This document shows positions 23,901-31,330 of a stretch of 64,000 bases of DNA, in pieces. The stretch is from Anadara kagoshimensis. Lineage: Eukaryota; Mollusca; Bivalvia; Arcoida; Arcidae. How positions within the stretch are numbered: position 1 is the first letter of the stretch; every line of letters begins with the position of its first letter. The translations under genes and the position numbers were made by a program. Below the pieces are notes generated by a model. It searched no databases. It was not told the DNA's origin and was given only the letters and a program-made list of their open reading frames with translations. The DNA lies in contig CM037874.1 of the NCBI GenBank assembly GCA_021292105.1, forward strand, positions 26,896,583-26,960,582, in the 5' to 3' direction.

Positions 23901-26026
23901 ATAGTTAAGCGACGTTAAGCAACATTCAACCGACCAATCAACCAAACAACCTTTCCATTGTATACTTCTATCGCATCGTATTTTATGTTTTTCTAAACCG
24001 TAGACGAAGAAGTGGTTTTATTATACAGTTGTTAAGCTTTAAACTTTATTAGCGATGTTAAGAATAGGTATACATTATTTTATAAGTAAAACTAACGACA
24101 AACAAAATACCCAATAAAAATTTCCTTATCAGTATATACCAACTCTATGTATATATTGCTTATTAATTATTTTTATAATATTATTTTCACAAGTTCAGTA
24201 TATTTCTGTATATTTCAAACATTAGCTTAAAACTTTTATTTTAAAAAAGCGGGATATCTCTTTATTCAATAATTAACAATATTGATTTGGGAAAGTGCAG
24301 AAATTTACTGATGTCAAATGAAAACCTGGTCACAGCCAATGCAGAAAAAGATTGAAAGAAAGTATATAAAAGAAACGGGCAAACCAGACATCCAAAGACA
24401 CAATACATATCGAGACCACTTGTTAAACAGCACATATAACAATTTTTGGCAGACCTTGAATTCATTGATAAATTGATTTCAAGGTACTAGTGTAGGAAAT
24501 TCAACCTTCCAACTCAATATTAACCACAAACATACCGGTCCATATTCAAATCACAGTCCCAAAAATTAAGTAAAAATTTCGAAAATTGGAAAACATGCGT
24601 ACGGTTGCTTTTTAAGTTTTAGATCGACATTAATTAAAAATTCTTTGCCCTGGCTAATAAGAATTCCCTAATTATTGTCATCAGCGATAAATTTAAAATA
24701 CAGGATTAATCGATTTTATTATCGTCAAACTATAAAGTTTTCCTCCAGTGGAAATTCACCTAATTGACAAGTGTGTCCGTATACCAATTCAAGCACACTC
24801 AAAACTAACAAGACATTCAACGTGCGTGCTTTGAAAAAAATGTTGATCGATTGCATGATCAGAATAAGAAGCTTAAAAGGGTGTTTTACGTCATCAGTTG
24901 CTATATTTAACTATTGTAGAAGTCGAGTAAGATAAATTGGTGGGTCAATACATATTACAGACAAAATCCCTCATACAATTCCTTGTGAATAAGTTATAAT
25001 GTTCAGCGTTAAACAATGATAAATGCCGAAATATTACTGGTGTTTCCAATTACGAGGACCTATGTGTCAATTAAAGTTTCATAAAAAAACTGAAGCACCC
25101 TATTCTGAAATTAGACTTTTTTAAAATTAAAGATGTCATTTGCTTTAATCTTATCTTGTTTGTTGTATTCAATTCGACATTTTCAACACACCTAATATCC
25201 CTATGAACCTAAGTGTATTACATAACAAGCGGAGACTCGTCACTGTTAGAGTTACTAGTTGAGAAATGCTATAAGTTATGTACAGTTTTCGTCTTAAGAG
25301 CCCAGTTTTTGTAATTAGCGGTCCAAATATATTTTTGTCCTGTTTATCTTCATCTCCTAATTGTAACTATCATAATTTGTAATTTGGCATTTTCACAATT
25401 GTATCAATCAAAAACAAACATACTAATCCATGTCCGAATCACAATCCAGAAGCAAAGTAAAAACTTTGGAACTGACAAGTTAGGTTAGACACGTGAACTT
25501 CTACCAGGGAAGTGAGACCGGGTGCCCCGGAAGGGGTAAGCAGCTCCTGTTTAGCTAGCTACACCCGCCACGTGTGTAATCAAAGTTGTGTTAAAGGAAC
25601 TATAGTTCCATGTTCCTTTCACATAATTTTGATTACACACGTGGCGGGTGTAGCTAGCTAAACAGAAGGTGTTTACCCTTCCGGAGCACCCAGCCTCACT
25701 TCCCTGTTGGAAGTTCACGTGTCTAACCTACCAATCAGTTCCAAAGTGTTTACTTTGCTTCTGGATTGTGATTCGGACATGGGTTAGTATGTTTGTGTTT
25801 GGTTTGACAAAGAAAGCCAAGGTACCTATCTTTTAACTAAATAGCTGCATATAGTAGCATAGTTCATTGAATGAGCAATATAAGTTGTATAGGTAGATTA
25901 TTTTACTGTAATGGATTACACTTTCATAATTTGGCATTATATCTATTTCAGCGTATGAGGGATATGATATTCCCCGAGGAAGTGCCACAACAACCACATG
26001 AGGAGAAACTTCCAGTGCCAGTATAG
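836..26026 (+). CDS. SLC6A4: SERT-like Na+/Cl- dependent monoamine transporter, 13 coding exons
   Basis: Plasma-membrane symporter that should take monoamine (probably serotonin) back into cells using the Na+ and Cl- gradients. Exons: 836-1043, 6732-6866, 10862-11111, 11591-11729, 13165-13299, 14678-14781, 15451-15575, 16031-16143, 17701-17829, 18985-19084, 22662-22762, 23289-23456, 25952-26026. All junctions are GT-AG and the join is 1782 nt (593 residues plus stop), close to human SERT (630). Twelve membrane segments are readable. Seen: monoamine-binding Asp D53 (SERT D98), Y131/N132 in TM3, FFSLGPGFG in TM6, chloride-site Q297, S301, N333, S337, an extracellular-loop Cys pair C158/C168 and N-glycosylation sites N179, N182, N187. 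SERT rather than DAT is favoured by DLGN in TM1, the TM6 motif and LGLD in TM8. F50 is DAT-like (Tyr in human SERT). Oddities: T402 replaces SERT S438, A293 replaces D328, and the loop before TM8 is one residue short. Substrate is inferred, not proven. Confidence 0.93.
1064..1146. mobile_element. MITE-A copy 1 (palindromic, TA...TA)
   Basis: An 83 bp near-perfect palindrome. Both ends read TACAGTACA inward and share CGTCGAAAGTTTAACA or a close variant. It lies 20 bases after the exon 1 donor. The CAGT start flanked by TA suggests a Tc1/mariner-type miniature. Other copies: 40776, 55478 and 61116. Confidence 0.8.
2347..2557. mobile_element. MITE-B copy 1 with internal ACGT-rich tandem units
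   Basis: Ends are inverted repeats of ACGGTGG...GAGGCCATGCAGAAAAAA (about 30 bp). The inside is about seven degenerate 21-22 bp units of the type ACGTGCGCACGTAAAAGACT. The first and last hold the perfect palindrome ACGTGCGCACGT (2381-2392 and 2511-2522). No coding capacity. In intron 1. Confidence 0.85.
3983..4332 (+). mobile_element. SINE-1, full-length tRNA-derived SINE with target duplication
   Basis: 350 bp element. The tRNA-like head (about 3986-4060) has A box TAGCTCAGTTGG and B box GGTTCGAACCC, and folds best as a Thr-like tRNA (loop suggests anticodon CGU). A ~250 bp body follows, with the conserved end GACTGGGACGTTAAAC and a short (ACTC)n tail. It is flanked by a perfect 15 bp duplication, TCTTTGCCATACAAA, at 3968-3982 and 4333-4347. 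That is the mark of target-primed reverse transcription and indicates a fairly recent insertion. Confidence 0.92.
4705..4773. repeat. (TAAA)n microsatellite
   Basis: About 16 TAAA units with one interruption near 4757, in intron 1. Confidence 0.95.
4874..4964. mobile_element. MITE-B copy 2, short form
   Basis: A 91 bp element with the same termini (ACGGTGGCTGAATGAGGCCA inward, matching inverted end at 4964) but only about two of the internal ACGT-rich units. Confirms MITE-B as a family whose internal unit number varies. Confidence 0.8.
6566..6607. repeat. (TTAA)n/(TTTA)n microsatellite
   Basis: About six ATTA units followed by five TTTA units, in intron 1 about 125 bp before exon 2. Confidence 0.9.
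6732..6866 (+). CDS. SLC6A4: SERT-like exon 2: TM2 and first intracellular loop
   Basis: Residues 70-115. Starts after TTTTTAACAG and restores the Gly run of TM1, followed by [11 protein letters not shown]2 ends in [12 protein letters not shown], and the loop [12 protein letters not shown] is close to the SERT form. Donor AAAG|GTATGC; phase 1. Confidence 0.93.
7228..7606. mobile_element. MITE-C copy 1
   Basis: 379 bp non-coding element in intron 2. Ends are inverted: TACAGTCAAACCTGTCTATA at the left, and the right end reads back as TACAGTCGGACCTGTCTTAA. A second inner pair (GTGGTCTTTATGGGCAG / GTCCTTATATAGAGGTGGC) is also shared with the copy at 38516. Confidence 0.85.
8553..8882. repeat. 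Three ~100-118 bp tandem units with growing (TTTA)n
   Basis: Units start at 8553, 8652 and 8763. Each has the same flanks (ACACAAAAGTACATGTCTCC ... TTGTTGCGATTGTATTTATT) around a (TTTA)n tract that lengthens from unit to unit. The open frames across it are only repeats of LFIY-type peptide. In intron 2. Confidence 0.93.
8901..8938. repeat. (ATT)n microsatellite
   Basis: About 12 ATT units just after the tandem block in intron 2. Confidence 0.95.
9018..9320 (-). repeat. R1 interspersed repeat, copy 1
   Basis: R1 is an unclassified ~320 bp repeat. In the + sense it runs from CCATGTCCGAATCACAATCC through ACACGTGAACTTCCACCAGG, GCTCCGGAAGGGTAAGCACC and AGCTAGCTAC to GACGGCCATAAAACTTTT. It has no tRNA head, coding frame or clear TIR. 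This old copy is interrupted by a poly-C tract at 9198-9221 that may be unstable or an assembly artefact. Confidence 0.7.
9640..9823 (+). mobile_element. Hammerhead-bearing retroelement tail, copy 1
   Basis: The ~100 bp before the ribozyme is shared with the antisense copy at 23490-23625, and ~20 bases after it (ending in TATGTAAT) are shared with the copies at 26850 and 33349. So the ribozyme belongs to a dispersed element. Penelope-like elements and retrozymes carry this short-stem-III hammerhead form; a Penelope RT relic lies at 20075-20457. Confidence 0.65.
9758..9803 (+). ncRNA. Type I hammerhead self-cleaving ribozyme, apparently intact
   Basis: All core parts are present in order. Stem I is AGCACTA (9758-9764) paired with TAGTGCT (9797-9803), 7 of 7 pairs. 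Then the core CTGATGA (9765-9771), stem II GGAAT/ATTCC with a 3 nt loop, and the core GAAA (9785-9788). Stem III is minimal, ACGGCCGT at 9788-9795, and the cleavage triplet is GTC with the cut after C9796. The tiny stem III is known from retrozymes and Penelope-like elements, where cleavage is often as a dimer. It lies on the sense strand in intron 2 of the SERT-like gene. Confidence 0.88.
10070..10545 (+). repeat. R1 copy 2, split by an insertion
   Basis: The R1 sequence stops at 10137 and resumes at 10348 with a duplicated AAGTTAA on each side, so the segment in between was inserted after R1. Runs to ACCTGGATAG near 10545. In intron 2. Confidence 0.75.
10138..10347. mobile_element. 210 bp insertion in R1 copy 2
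   Basis: Bounded by the 7 bp direct repeat AAGTTAA (10131-10137 and 10348-10354); removing it restores R1. The insert starts CCAAAGTGTAAATCGCG and ends TTTAAACTAAATC. It has no clear TIR or tRNA head. Family not recognised. Confidence 0.6.
10862..11111 (+). CDS. SLC6A4: SERT-like exon 3: TM3 and large glycosylated loop
   Basis: Residues 115-198. TM3 carries [16 protein letters not shown]131 matches SERT Y176 and N132 matches N177. SERT I172/A173 are Val127/Ser128 here. The outer loop has the Cys pair C158/C168 and three N-glycosylation sequons (N179, N182, N187). Acceptor AAATTGTAG, donor GA|GTAAGT; phase 2. Confidence 0.93.
11591..11729 (+). CDS. SLC6A4: SERT-like exon 4: loop end and TM4
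   Basis: Residues 198-244. Encodes the end of the large loop (KADGLENVG, like the SERT KGLQDLG region) and TM4, ending in the conserved WKGVKSSGK. Donor AAG|GTAAGT; phase 0. Confidence 0.93.
12631..12930 (-). mobile_element. SINE-1, antisense copy
   Basis: On the - strand the head with a degenerate B box lies near 12880-12930, and the conserved tail (GTTAAACACCATT) is at 12631-12650. Clearly older than the copy at 3983: many substitutions and no visible target duplication. In intron 4. Confidence 0.8.
13165..13299 (+). CDS. SLC6A4: SERT-like exon 5: TM5
   Basis: Residues 245-289. [20 protein letters not shown] is TM5, followed by a loop with the conserved [12 protein letters not shown]. Acceptor TTTTTCAG, donor GAG|GTTAGT; phase 0 at both ends. 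Confidence 0.93.
14678..14781 (+). CDS. SLC6A4: SERT-like exon 6: TM6 with chloride-site residues
   Basis: Residues 290-324. [18 protein letters not shown] is the unwound TM6. Q297 and S301 are chloride-site residues; F300 and F306 match the SERT substrate-site aromatics F335 and F341. The Asp normally following WI (SERT D328) is Ala293. Acceptor TTTTTAAG is weaker than its neighbours; donor TAG|GTATGT; phase 2. Confidence 0.92.
15451..15575 (+). CDS. SLC6A4: SERT-like exon 7: TM7
   Basis: Residues 324-366. [19 protein letters not shown] includes chloride-site N333 and S337; then VFSVLGHMA. Acceptor TTACTTACAG, donor AGAAG|GTAAAG. The join to exon 8 leaves this loop one residue short of the usual family form. 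Confidence 0.92.
15815..15849. repeat. Poly-G tract
   Basis: A G run with a single AGGAA break, in intron 7. Could form G-quadruplex DNA; the true length is uncertain because such runs assemble poorly. Confidence 0.8.
16031..16143 (+). CDS. SLC6A4: SERT-like exon 8: outer loop 4 and TM8
   Basis: Residues 366-403. [13 protein letters not shown] is the re-entrant outer loop and [13 protein letters not shown] is TM8. T402 sits where human SERT has S438. Acceptor TATTTTCCAG, donor ACG|GTGAGT; phase 0. Confidence 0.93.
17147..17313 (+). mobile_element. SINE-1 3' fragment
   Basis: Only the last ~165 bp of SINE-1 is present, from the GTGTCACGG region to GACTTGGACGTTATACAC. 5' truncation is normal for this class. 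In intron 8. Confidence 0.75.
17365..17592 (+). mobile_element. SINE-2 fragment
   Basis: Shares its 3' part (CATACACGAACTTGTTC ... ACGACGTTAAACAAC) with the fuller SINE-2 copy at 23632. The 5' part is divergent, with a weak A-box-like GTTCACTCGGTGGCAG. In intron 8. Confidence 0.6.
17701..17829 (+). CDS. SLC6A4: SERT-like exon 9: end of TM8, loop, TM9
   Basis: Residues 404-446. [20 protein letters not shown] is the family signature after TM8; TM9 follows. Acceptor TTTATTTCAG, donor TAT|GTAAGT; phase 0. Confidence 0.93.
18985..19084 (+). CDS. SLC6A4: SERT-like exon 10: TM10
   Basis: Residues 447-480. [15 protein letters not shown] then TM10 ending in VSWIYG, as in other SLC6 amine carriers. 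Acceptor TTTTTCAATAG, donor TACG|GTAAAC; phase 1. Confidence 0.92.
19275..19580 (+). repeat. R1 copy 3
   Basis: Nearly full R1 in intron 10, from CATCAATGTCCGAATTATAA to the GAAGGCCCTAATACGCC end. A short antisense R1 piece (about 19205-19265) lies directly before it, giving a partial inverted pair. Confidence 0.75.
19669..19980 (+). repeat. R1 copy 4, best-preserved
   Basis: The clearest full-length R1, from AATCAAAAACAAACATACTA to GGGCCTTGTTAGGCTTG. It includes CACGTG, GTGCTCCGGAAGGGTAAGC and the ATGATGACGACCATAAAAC end. A good seed for building a consensus. In intron 10. Confidence 0.85.
20075..20457 (-). pseudogene. Penelope-like reverse transcriptase relic
   Basis: Read on the - strand over two or three frames, this gives the hallmark of Penelope-like RTs. 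First [14 protein letters not shown], then after a shift [20 protein letters not shown], then [14 protein letters not shown] and [14 protein letters not shown]. These correspond to the family's [33 protein letters not shown] and ELEIKDTT..SYLDL blocks. The second catalytic Asp of the DD pair reads as Gly. At least two frameshifts make it dead. It lies antisense in intron 10. Only ~130 of the several hundred RT residues are seen, and I saw no endonuclease domain. Confidence 0.75.
20935..21055 (-). repeat. R1 copy 5, fragment
   Basis: Antisense R1 middle part recognised by AGCTAGCTGAC, CTTCCGGAGAACCCGGTCTC and the GATTTGACCATATCCG end. In intron 10. Confidence 0.65.
21688..21905 (+). repeat. 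R1 copy 6
   Basis: Degraded R1 in intron 10, recognised by GCATGTCCAAAACACAATCC, AACACGTGAATG and AAGCTAGCTGCATCCGCC. Confidence 0.7.
22662..22762 (+). CDS. SLC6A4: SERT-like exon 11: loop and start of TM11
   Basis: Residues 480-513. [17 protein letters not shown] then [15 protein letters not shown]. Acceptor TTCTATTGCAG, donor TTT|GTAAGT; phase 0. Confidence 0.93.
23289..23456 (+). CDS. SLC6A4: SERT-like exon 12: TM11-TM12
   Basis: Residues 514-569. End of TM11, outer loop with [14 protein letters not shown]12, then the cytosolic [12 protein letters not shown] typical of the family. Acceptor CTGTTTCAG, donor GAG|GTAGGT; phase 0. Confidence 0.93.
23490..23625 (-). mobile_element. Hammerhead element copy 2, antisense, inactive
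   Basis: On the - strand CTGATGA and stem II (GGAAT/ATTCC) survive (23495-23541). The catalytic G12 is C, stem III is lost and one side of stem I (ATTAATA) no longer pairs. The ~80 bases upstream match copy 1. In intron 12. Confidence 0.75.
23632..23951 (+). mobile_element. SINE-2, tRNA-derived SINE
   Basis: Head with A box GTGGCTTAATTGATAAG and B box GAGTTCGATTCCC, a body including CATACACGAACTTGTTC, then the end AAGCGACGTTAAGCAAC and a simple CCAA-rich tail. The head differs from SINE-1, so this is a separate family that shares the CGTTAA-type end. In intron 12. Confidence 0.75.
24520..24600 (+). repeat. R1 copy 7, 5' fragment
   Basis: Only the first ~80 bp of R1 (CATACCGGTCCATATTC... AAGTAAAAATTTCG) is recognisable. 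In intron 12. Confidence 0.6.
25408..25806. repeat. Head-to-head inverted pair of R1 copies
   Basis: Two ~200 bp R1 parts meet in opposite orientation: + from 25408, - to 25806. The centre near 25600 reads GGAACTATAGTTCC, a perfect 14 bp palindrome. The arms are very similar, so the RNA or DNA could form a ~190 bp hairpin. It ends only ~145 bp before the last exon of the SERT-like gene. Confidence 0.85.
25952..26026 (+). CDS. SLC6A4: SERT-like exon 13: short C-terminal tail and stop
   Basis: Residues 570-593 and TAG at 26024-26026. The tail [10 protein letters not shown] matches the RxxxxITPE region of SERT, then an acidic Pro-rich end. Acceptor ATCTATTTCAG. The tail is short but the length is plausible. 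Confidence 0.9.
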   Translation, partial: RMRDMIFPEEVPQQPHEEKLPVPV

Positions 26027-26849
26027 TGGAACTCAATTTATACAGATTCCTTAAAGCAACAACCAACTATTCAAGATTCTATTATTATCATGTTGCTTTA
26101 TTTCAAATTCAAATAACTGCTTTGACCAGTTTGCGGATGTATACAAATATAAATCACCGAGGTATTTTATACAAAACGCGTCAATGTTTTTTTTCAGGAG
26201 AATTCTCTTTAAATACAGTAGAACGACATTGTATCTACTCTGTAAATCAAACTATGTCAATGCTTTGTATAATAATGTAGACGTTTTTTAACTGAATGTA
26301 TTGCGGTCAGTATTCATTCGGTATGTATATAGATCTCTACCATTACGAAGGGAGATAATTTGTAGGGTGACATTTCCGCCTATATACGAGTAGTAAGTAG
26401 TGCTTAATTGTATATGAAACTTTGTCAACATTTTGTATAATGATGTTTTACAGAATGCATTGCGGTAAACATTTCTCGTGTACATATATATATATAAGGG
26501 AGATAATGTGTAATAGCAACAATGTTCTAGATTGTATAGGATTTTTGTCTTGAAGGCTGTTTCTGTTGAAACGTGCTTGTGTCTATATAAAAGTGAAACG
26601 TAAAATATGGAGGAATTACATGCTTTGTTCAACCTGTATAATGAGACCCACTTGTATAAAACGTGGTACATTAACGTTTGTCTGACGTCATTACTACTTT
26701 AAATACAATATATTTCAAAACAATTCTTTTCAACATTGACAGGCGTTAGAATGTACCTGCAATGTCATGAGCTTTTCCTCGTGAACACTATAAAAAGTTT
26801 ATTTTTGGTTCTTTGGATATTTTTTTTCAATCTGTTTAAAAAAGGTTAG

Positions 26850-26940
26850 TATCACAATTTTAGTCCGGGCACTACTGATGAGGAATTGTATTTCAAAACG
26901 GCCGTCTAGTGCTGTAAAAATAAGACTGGAATCATATGTA
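26850..26940 (+). mobile_element. Hammerhead element copy 3, G12 lost
   Basis: Ribozyme part 26868-26913. Stem I, CTGATGA, stem II (one G-U pair), stem III and GTC are all kept, but the GAAA core is AAAA. The G12 needed as the general base is therefore A, and the copy should not cleave. It ends in TATGTAAT like copies 1 and 4. It would lie in the SERT-like 3' UTR if that is long. Confidence 0.8.
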
Positions 26941-27213
26941 ATCAAAACTATATGTCCTCACAAACGTTAAATTGTACCCGAGTAATTCGATTATTTATAC
27001 TTGTTGCGATTTTATATATTTGTAGAATGTGAATATATATAATAAATGTAGTGACGTCAATTTGCCTGTTAATTCGGCAATTGACAAAATTATGATGTCC
27101 GTCATATTATCATGTACTAAGTATTAAAATGGTGCCTAAATGCTACGGTTGAGCATAATCTAAAACATTATGTTGTGTTGGTATTGTATTGTCATTGTAT
27201 AGATTCAAGTGAT

Positions 27214-27493
27214 CTCATCTTAAACCGAAGTCGTCGAAATTGACCTCTGAAATGTTATCGTAGAAAAGTTAATGTGATACTCTTATGTTAACTTTTGAAC
27301 AAGTGATGTCATCCTCTGATACTAATGTTTTATCATGTTCGACAATTGTTTTTATTTCTCATCTTAAACCGAAGTCGTCGAAATTGACCTCTGAAATGTT
27401 ATCGTATAAAAGTTAATGTGATACTCTTATGTTAACTTTTGAACAAGTGATGTCATCCTCTGATACTAATGTTTTATCATGTTCGACAATTGT
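27214..27493. repeat. Tandem duplication, 2 x 144 bp
   Basis: 27214-27357 and 27358-27493 differ at about one base (GTAGAAAAG versus GTATAAAAG) and a few at the end, so the duplication is recent. Unit starts CTCATCTTAAACCGAAGTCG. No coding meaning seen. Confidence 0.93.
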
Positions 27494-28386
27494 CATCAGA
27501 ATTGATTCTAGAAAGTATCGGCATGATACACTAAGGCAGTTATCTTTATTGTTCGTGAATGTTAATTACTTGCAGCAACAAAACTCGTTAGCCAATAAGG
27601 TTATAGAAATTAGTATCTACATATTAAAATTGTACAAATAAGCTTTGAAGTAATTATGAAACATATTGTCATGTGTGTGTATTCACGTTTTATTCACGCC
27701 CTTTAGTTGAGAACATCCATTAAAATATTGTATGTAATAGAATAAGCCAAGGATGAAAAGCTATTAATTTCTCGAATAAAAAACAAGCATGCCAACACAT
27801 GGCAGTAAGGAATTTCTTAACCTGTTCAAATACAACAATTATGTAGTAAAACGTATACAGCGACTTTATTGGAGATGTTTATCTAGTGGGTTCTGTGATA
27901 TTTCCATTCAATAACAAATAGCATTACACTATGATTACAAAAAAAACTTTTAACGTTCTTGTAAATCTTCTTTGCTGCGCTTTATACACGTTGCATGCTT
28001 TTATAAAAGTGACATAAATGATCATGTGTTGTTAGTTTGTATATACAACAATTACTCACGTAAATGTTATTATTTATTAACGTTTTGATATTATATAATG
28101 TTATAGTTCATTGTTGTTGTTGTTAATGTTAAGCTGAGGTGTGATATAAACCTAGTTATTACTATTTAGAATAAAACGTTTTTATTGTGAAAATGTTTGC
28201 CTCCTTTTGTATATCTAATATTTTAGAACTTACTTTCAACGTGTTGTGGTTTACAGGATATAAACAAGATATTGGAAGTTGCAATTATCATAAAATTGCG
28301 AAAATGTTAACAGGTCATTCTAGTTTACTGAAATGAAAATATTATTAATGTAAGAACAAAGTCGGCGATTGTTAATATAAGTAAAT

Positions 28387-29167
28387 CATAGGCGTAGGAG
28401 CAGTGGGGGGGGGGGCAGCGGGGCCCGGGCCCCCCAATGTCAGAGAAGGGGGGGCAGGCCCCCGCAATATATTGTGTGAAATTTTGTATCATAGTTTACG
28501 TTTATAGTGTAAGTGCTAAAAAAAAAGAAAAAAAAACCAAGAGCTTTAACAGGAAATGTTCATCTGGTAACCAATCAATTATCAATTTCATCATTATACT
28601 TGTAAAAGGGCGTCAAAATTTTCCGGTGTACCCCCATATCCAGTGACGGATTGAGCGGGGGCGTAGGGGGCGTACCCCCCCCCCCCTTTATGTCGCTAAT
28701 AATACATATTGTTCAGCTCTGATTGCACCAGAATGCAGGATTTTTGCGCCACTTTTTCAAAACTTTTCGGGGGAGCATGCCCCCGAACCCCCCTAGAATG
28801 TTCGAGCTTTCGGCTCTCACATTATACGCCCCCCTCACCTTATTGAAATGCTGGATCAGTCTCTGATATCCATCTCCAATGAGTGGGGGAATTATGGAAC
28901 TTGTGTCATACGGTTATTTCATATAATCTTGCCTTGATATCACAGTATTTTAACATATCAAAACGATGCACAATACATTGAAAATGCGTCTAGACAGGAC
29001 TTAGTTTTGAAAACTTTTCGGGGGAGGACCCCCGGACCCCCACCTATGCGAGGGGTTTAGCACCCCTCTCATACTCCCTCCCCGCCTCGTGCCTGCGGCA
29101 CGACATAGACATAGCTTCGGTTTGCCCCCCCCCCCCCCCCAATATTAAAAACCCTCCTACGCCTATG
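28387..29167. mobile_element. 781 bp GC-skewed TIR element with 5 bp target duplication
   Basis: Ends are perfect 14 bp inverted repeats CATAGGCGTAGGAG / CTCCTACGCCTATG, flanked by TAAAT (28382-28386, 29168-29172). Inside are long G and C runs next to both ends. A motif of the form AAAACTTTTCGGGGGAG occurs twice (about 28755 and 29010), each followed by a CCCCC-rich block. No transposase frame, so non-autonomous. GC content is far above its surroundings. Confidence 0.85.
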
Positions 29168-29172
29168 TAAAT

Positions 29173-30892
29173 ATACTTCAAAATTATCTGGTTGTCTAAA
29201 GCACTTTGACTGAACAACTATGACCATTATGCTTTTTTGTCTAGAGTGCACTAATACTATTAGCTAACATATGTTTCTTGCGTCCACCTGATGAAGTTGA
29301 TATTCATTTAAACTGGAATTGTAGGCACACGTGATTGTCTCTTTTAAGCAATTTAGTTTTAGAAATCAGAGTTAAGCATTAGGTGCAAGCGTAGGACATA
29401 TACAATGTCAAAGGAAAGCATTTTTTATTCAATTTGAATATAATGACTTGAGATTGCTGAAATATCTTGAGTCATATAATGATATTGTTCATTTGATTTG
29501 CACAAGCTAGAATATATATTTTCTTGGAAGGGAACTTTTCAACAGTTCCGACATAGTACACCGACGGACTAACATTTCCGGTTTTATATGATTAATAGTT
29601 CCTTATCTGTGCACTGTCTATCCTTTTACATAAAACATGATATTCGATGTCACGATTATGGAACAAATCAAATATTACACAGCATTCCTCCCTCGACTAT
29701 TCCTAGATGTAGTGCAAAAAATGCATATTAATTTACCAACACGATTGGTTTTATTACACAAATTTGTTGTTTATAATAAAGTTGTTCACACATTTAGCCA
29801 TTTTAGTAAAATATATATGCATATAACAATCCATGTATAAACCACAATCCCAAAGTAAATTCAAATTTTGAAGCTGACAAACAAGCTAAACACGTGAAAC
29901 GCCACCAGGGAAGTAACGACGGAATTCCTGAATTGAACTATGGGATGATAACTATTGAACGTTATTATATATCGTGCAGACATGTTTGGCCTTTATCGAC
30001 ATAAAAGATTGTGATGTTGTAAAAATATATTGCACAGTAAATATCAATGTTAATTCGCAATTTAATTCCAACTTATAATGACGGCCATAATGATACGCAT
30101 AATTAAATGTTTACTATTAAATATTTAACGCAGGTGAAGCCATAATAAAGTAATTAATAAATTCCCTAGGTCTTGCAACAAGTTGAGCTGTGTAAACAAT
30201 AATGAGACAGCTTGGTACAAAACAAGAATTCAGAATATCACAGGGCGTACATTTTAACAATATTTATTATTTCTTAAACACCTTTTTTCAGAGATAGTAG
30301 CCACATTTTACAACATTATAGAATGTTTTCCAGCGGCATCAATTTATTAGCAAGTGACCAAATGTATAATGCCAGTCTCTACTCAAAATCATTTTCAAAA
30401 ACTTCATCAAAGTCTAAAAAATTTTCTATTTCATATCAAACTGAAAAATTAACTTATTTGTCATTAAAAGAAATGATTGTTAGCATCATATTACCTGATC
30501 AAATTATAATAATGAAACAAAGTAGTATTAGATACCTCGTCACATGATCATGGTTGACACCACTTTCTTTTATCATTATACTGTGTCAGGAGTAATCTGT
30601 GATGTTATCCAAATATTCAGTTATAAATCATACCTTTTAAGGATAGAAAGTGGAGTTATTGGACATACAATGTTTTAGTTTAAAGTGAAATTCAAAATAG
30701 TACGGAGTGTGCAGAAATAGTATTGTGAGAATACATTGACATTGTACATATGATCACTTACTAATAAAAAGATACAACTACTGGTAGAACAAATTGTACA
30801 TTTTGGTAAAAAGCGGTCATTAACACAAATAACAGAGTAATGGCAATAATGAATATGATTAATACATGAATGTACAATGTTATAGGTCGAAG
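29173..30892. other. Non-coding AT-rich stretch
   Basis: Apart from an R1 fragment (+) at about 29835-29945 (CCATGTATAAACCACAATCC ... ACACGTGAAACGCCACCAGG), I see nothing. Short open frames such as 30323-30547 have no supporting features. Confidence 0.5.
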
Positions 30893-31120
30893 TAATCAAA
30901 AACAGACATACTAATCCATGTCCGAATCATAATCCAGAAGCAAATAAAAACTTTGGAACTGGCAAGGCAGATAAGACACGTGAACTTTCACCAGGGAAGT
31001 GAGACCGGGTGCTCCAAAAGGGTTAGCACCTCCTGTTAAGCTAGTTGCATCCACCACGTGTGTAATCAACATTGTGTGAAAAGAATATGGAAGTATGGGA
31101 GGTCAAATATATCATAGGCA
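30893..31120 (+). repeat. R1 copy (30.9 kb)
   Basis: Well-preserved R1 from AATCAAAAACAGACATACTA to AGGTCAAATATATCATAGG; the last ~80 bp of the family is missing. Confidence 0.8.
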
Positions 31121-31278
31121 ATCGAAAAGAATTTAGGCTTAACTTTTCTGATATAGGTTGTGTAGTTTTTGTTGCTGCGACAAAACAAAAAAATTAAAAT
31201 AAAGGAAGTATGCTAAATTTGGCCGTATACAACAAAATTAATTCTGCCCAATAGGGCAAATAAATATATAAGTAAAGT

Positions 31279-31282
<4 letters not shown>

Positions 31283-31328
<46 letters not shown>
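31283..31328. repeat. (TA)n microsatellite
   Basis: About 23 TA units directly against the left end of the mariner-type element at 31329. Confidence 0.95.

Positions 31329-31330
<2 letters not shown>

Larger units (their letters stand above)
26027..28386. other. SERT-like 3' flank, probable 3' UTR
   Basis: No coding signal. AATAAA signals at 27041, 27775 and 28170 are candidates for the poly(A) site and I cannot choose between them. The stretch holds a decayed hammerhead copy and a recent tandem duplication. The open frames here (for example 26288-26671 on the - strand) lack family resemblance. Confidence 0.5.

Noticed and set aside
26288..26671. 127-codon - strand frame after the SERT stop
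   Set aside because: Composition (Tyr/Asn/Ile-rich) and position fit chance in AT-rich 3' flank; no domain.
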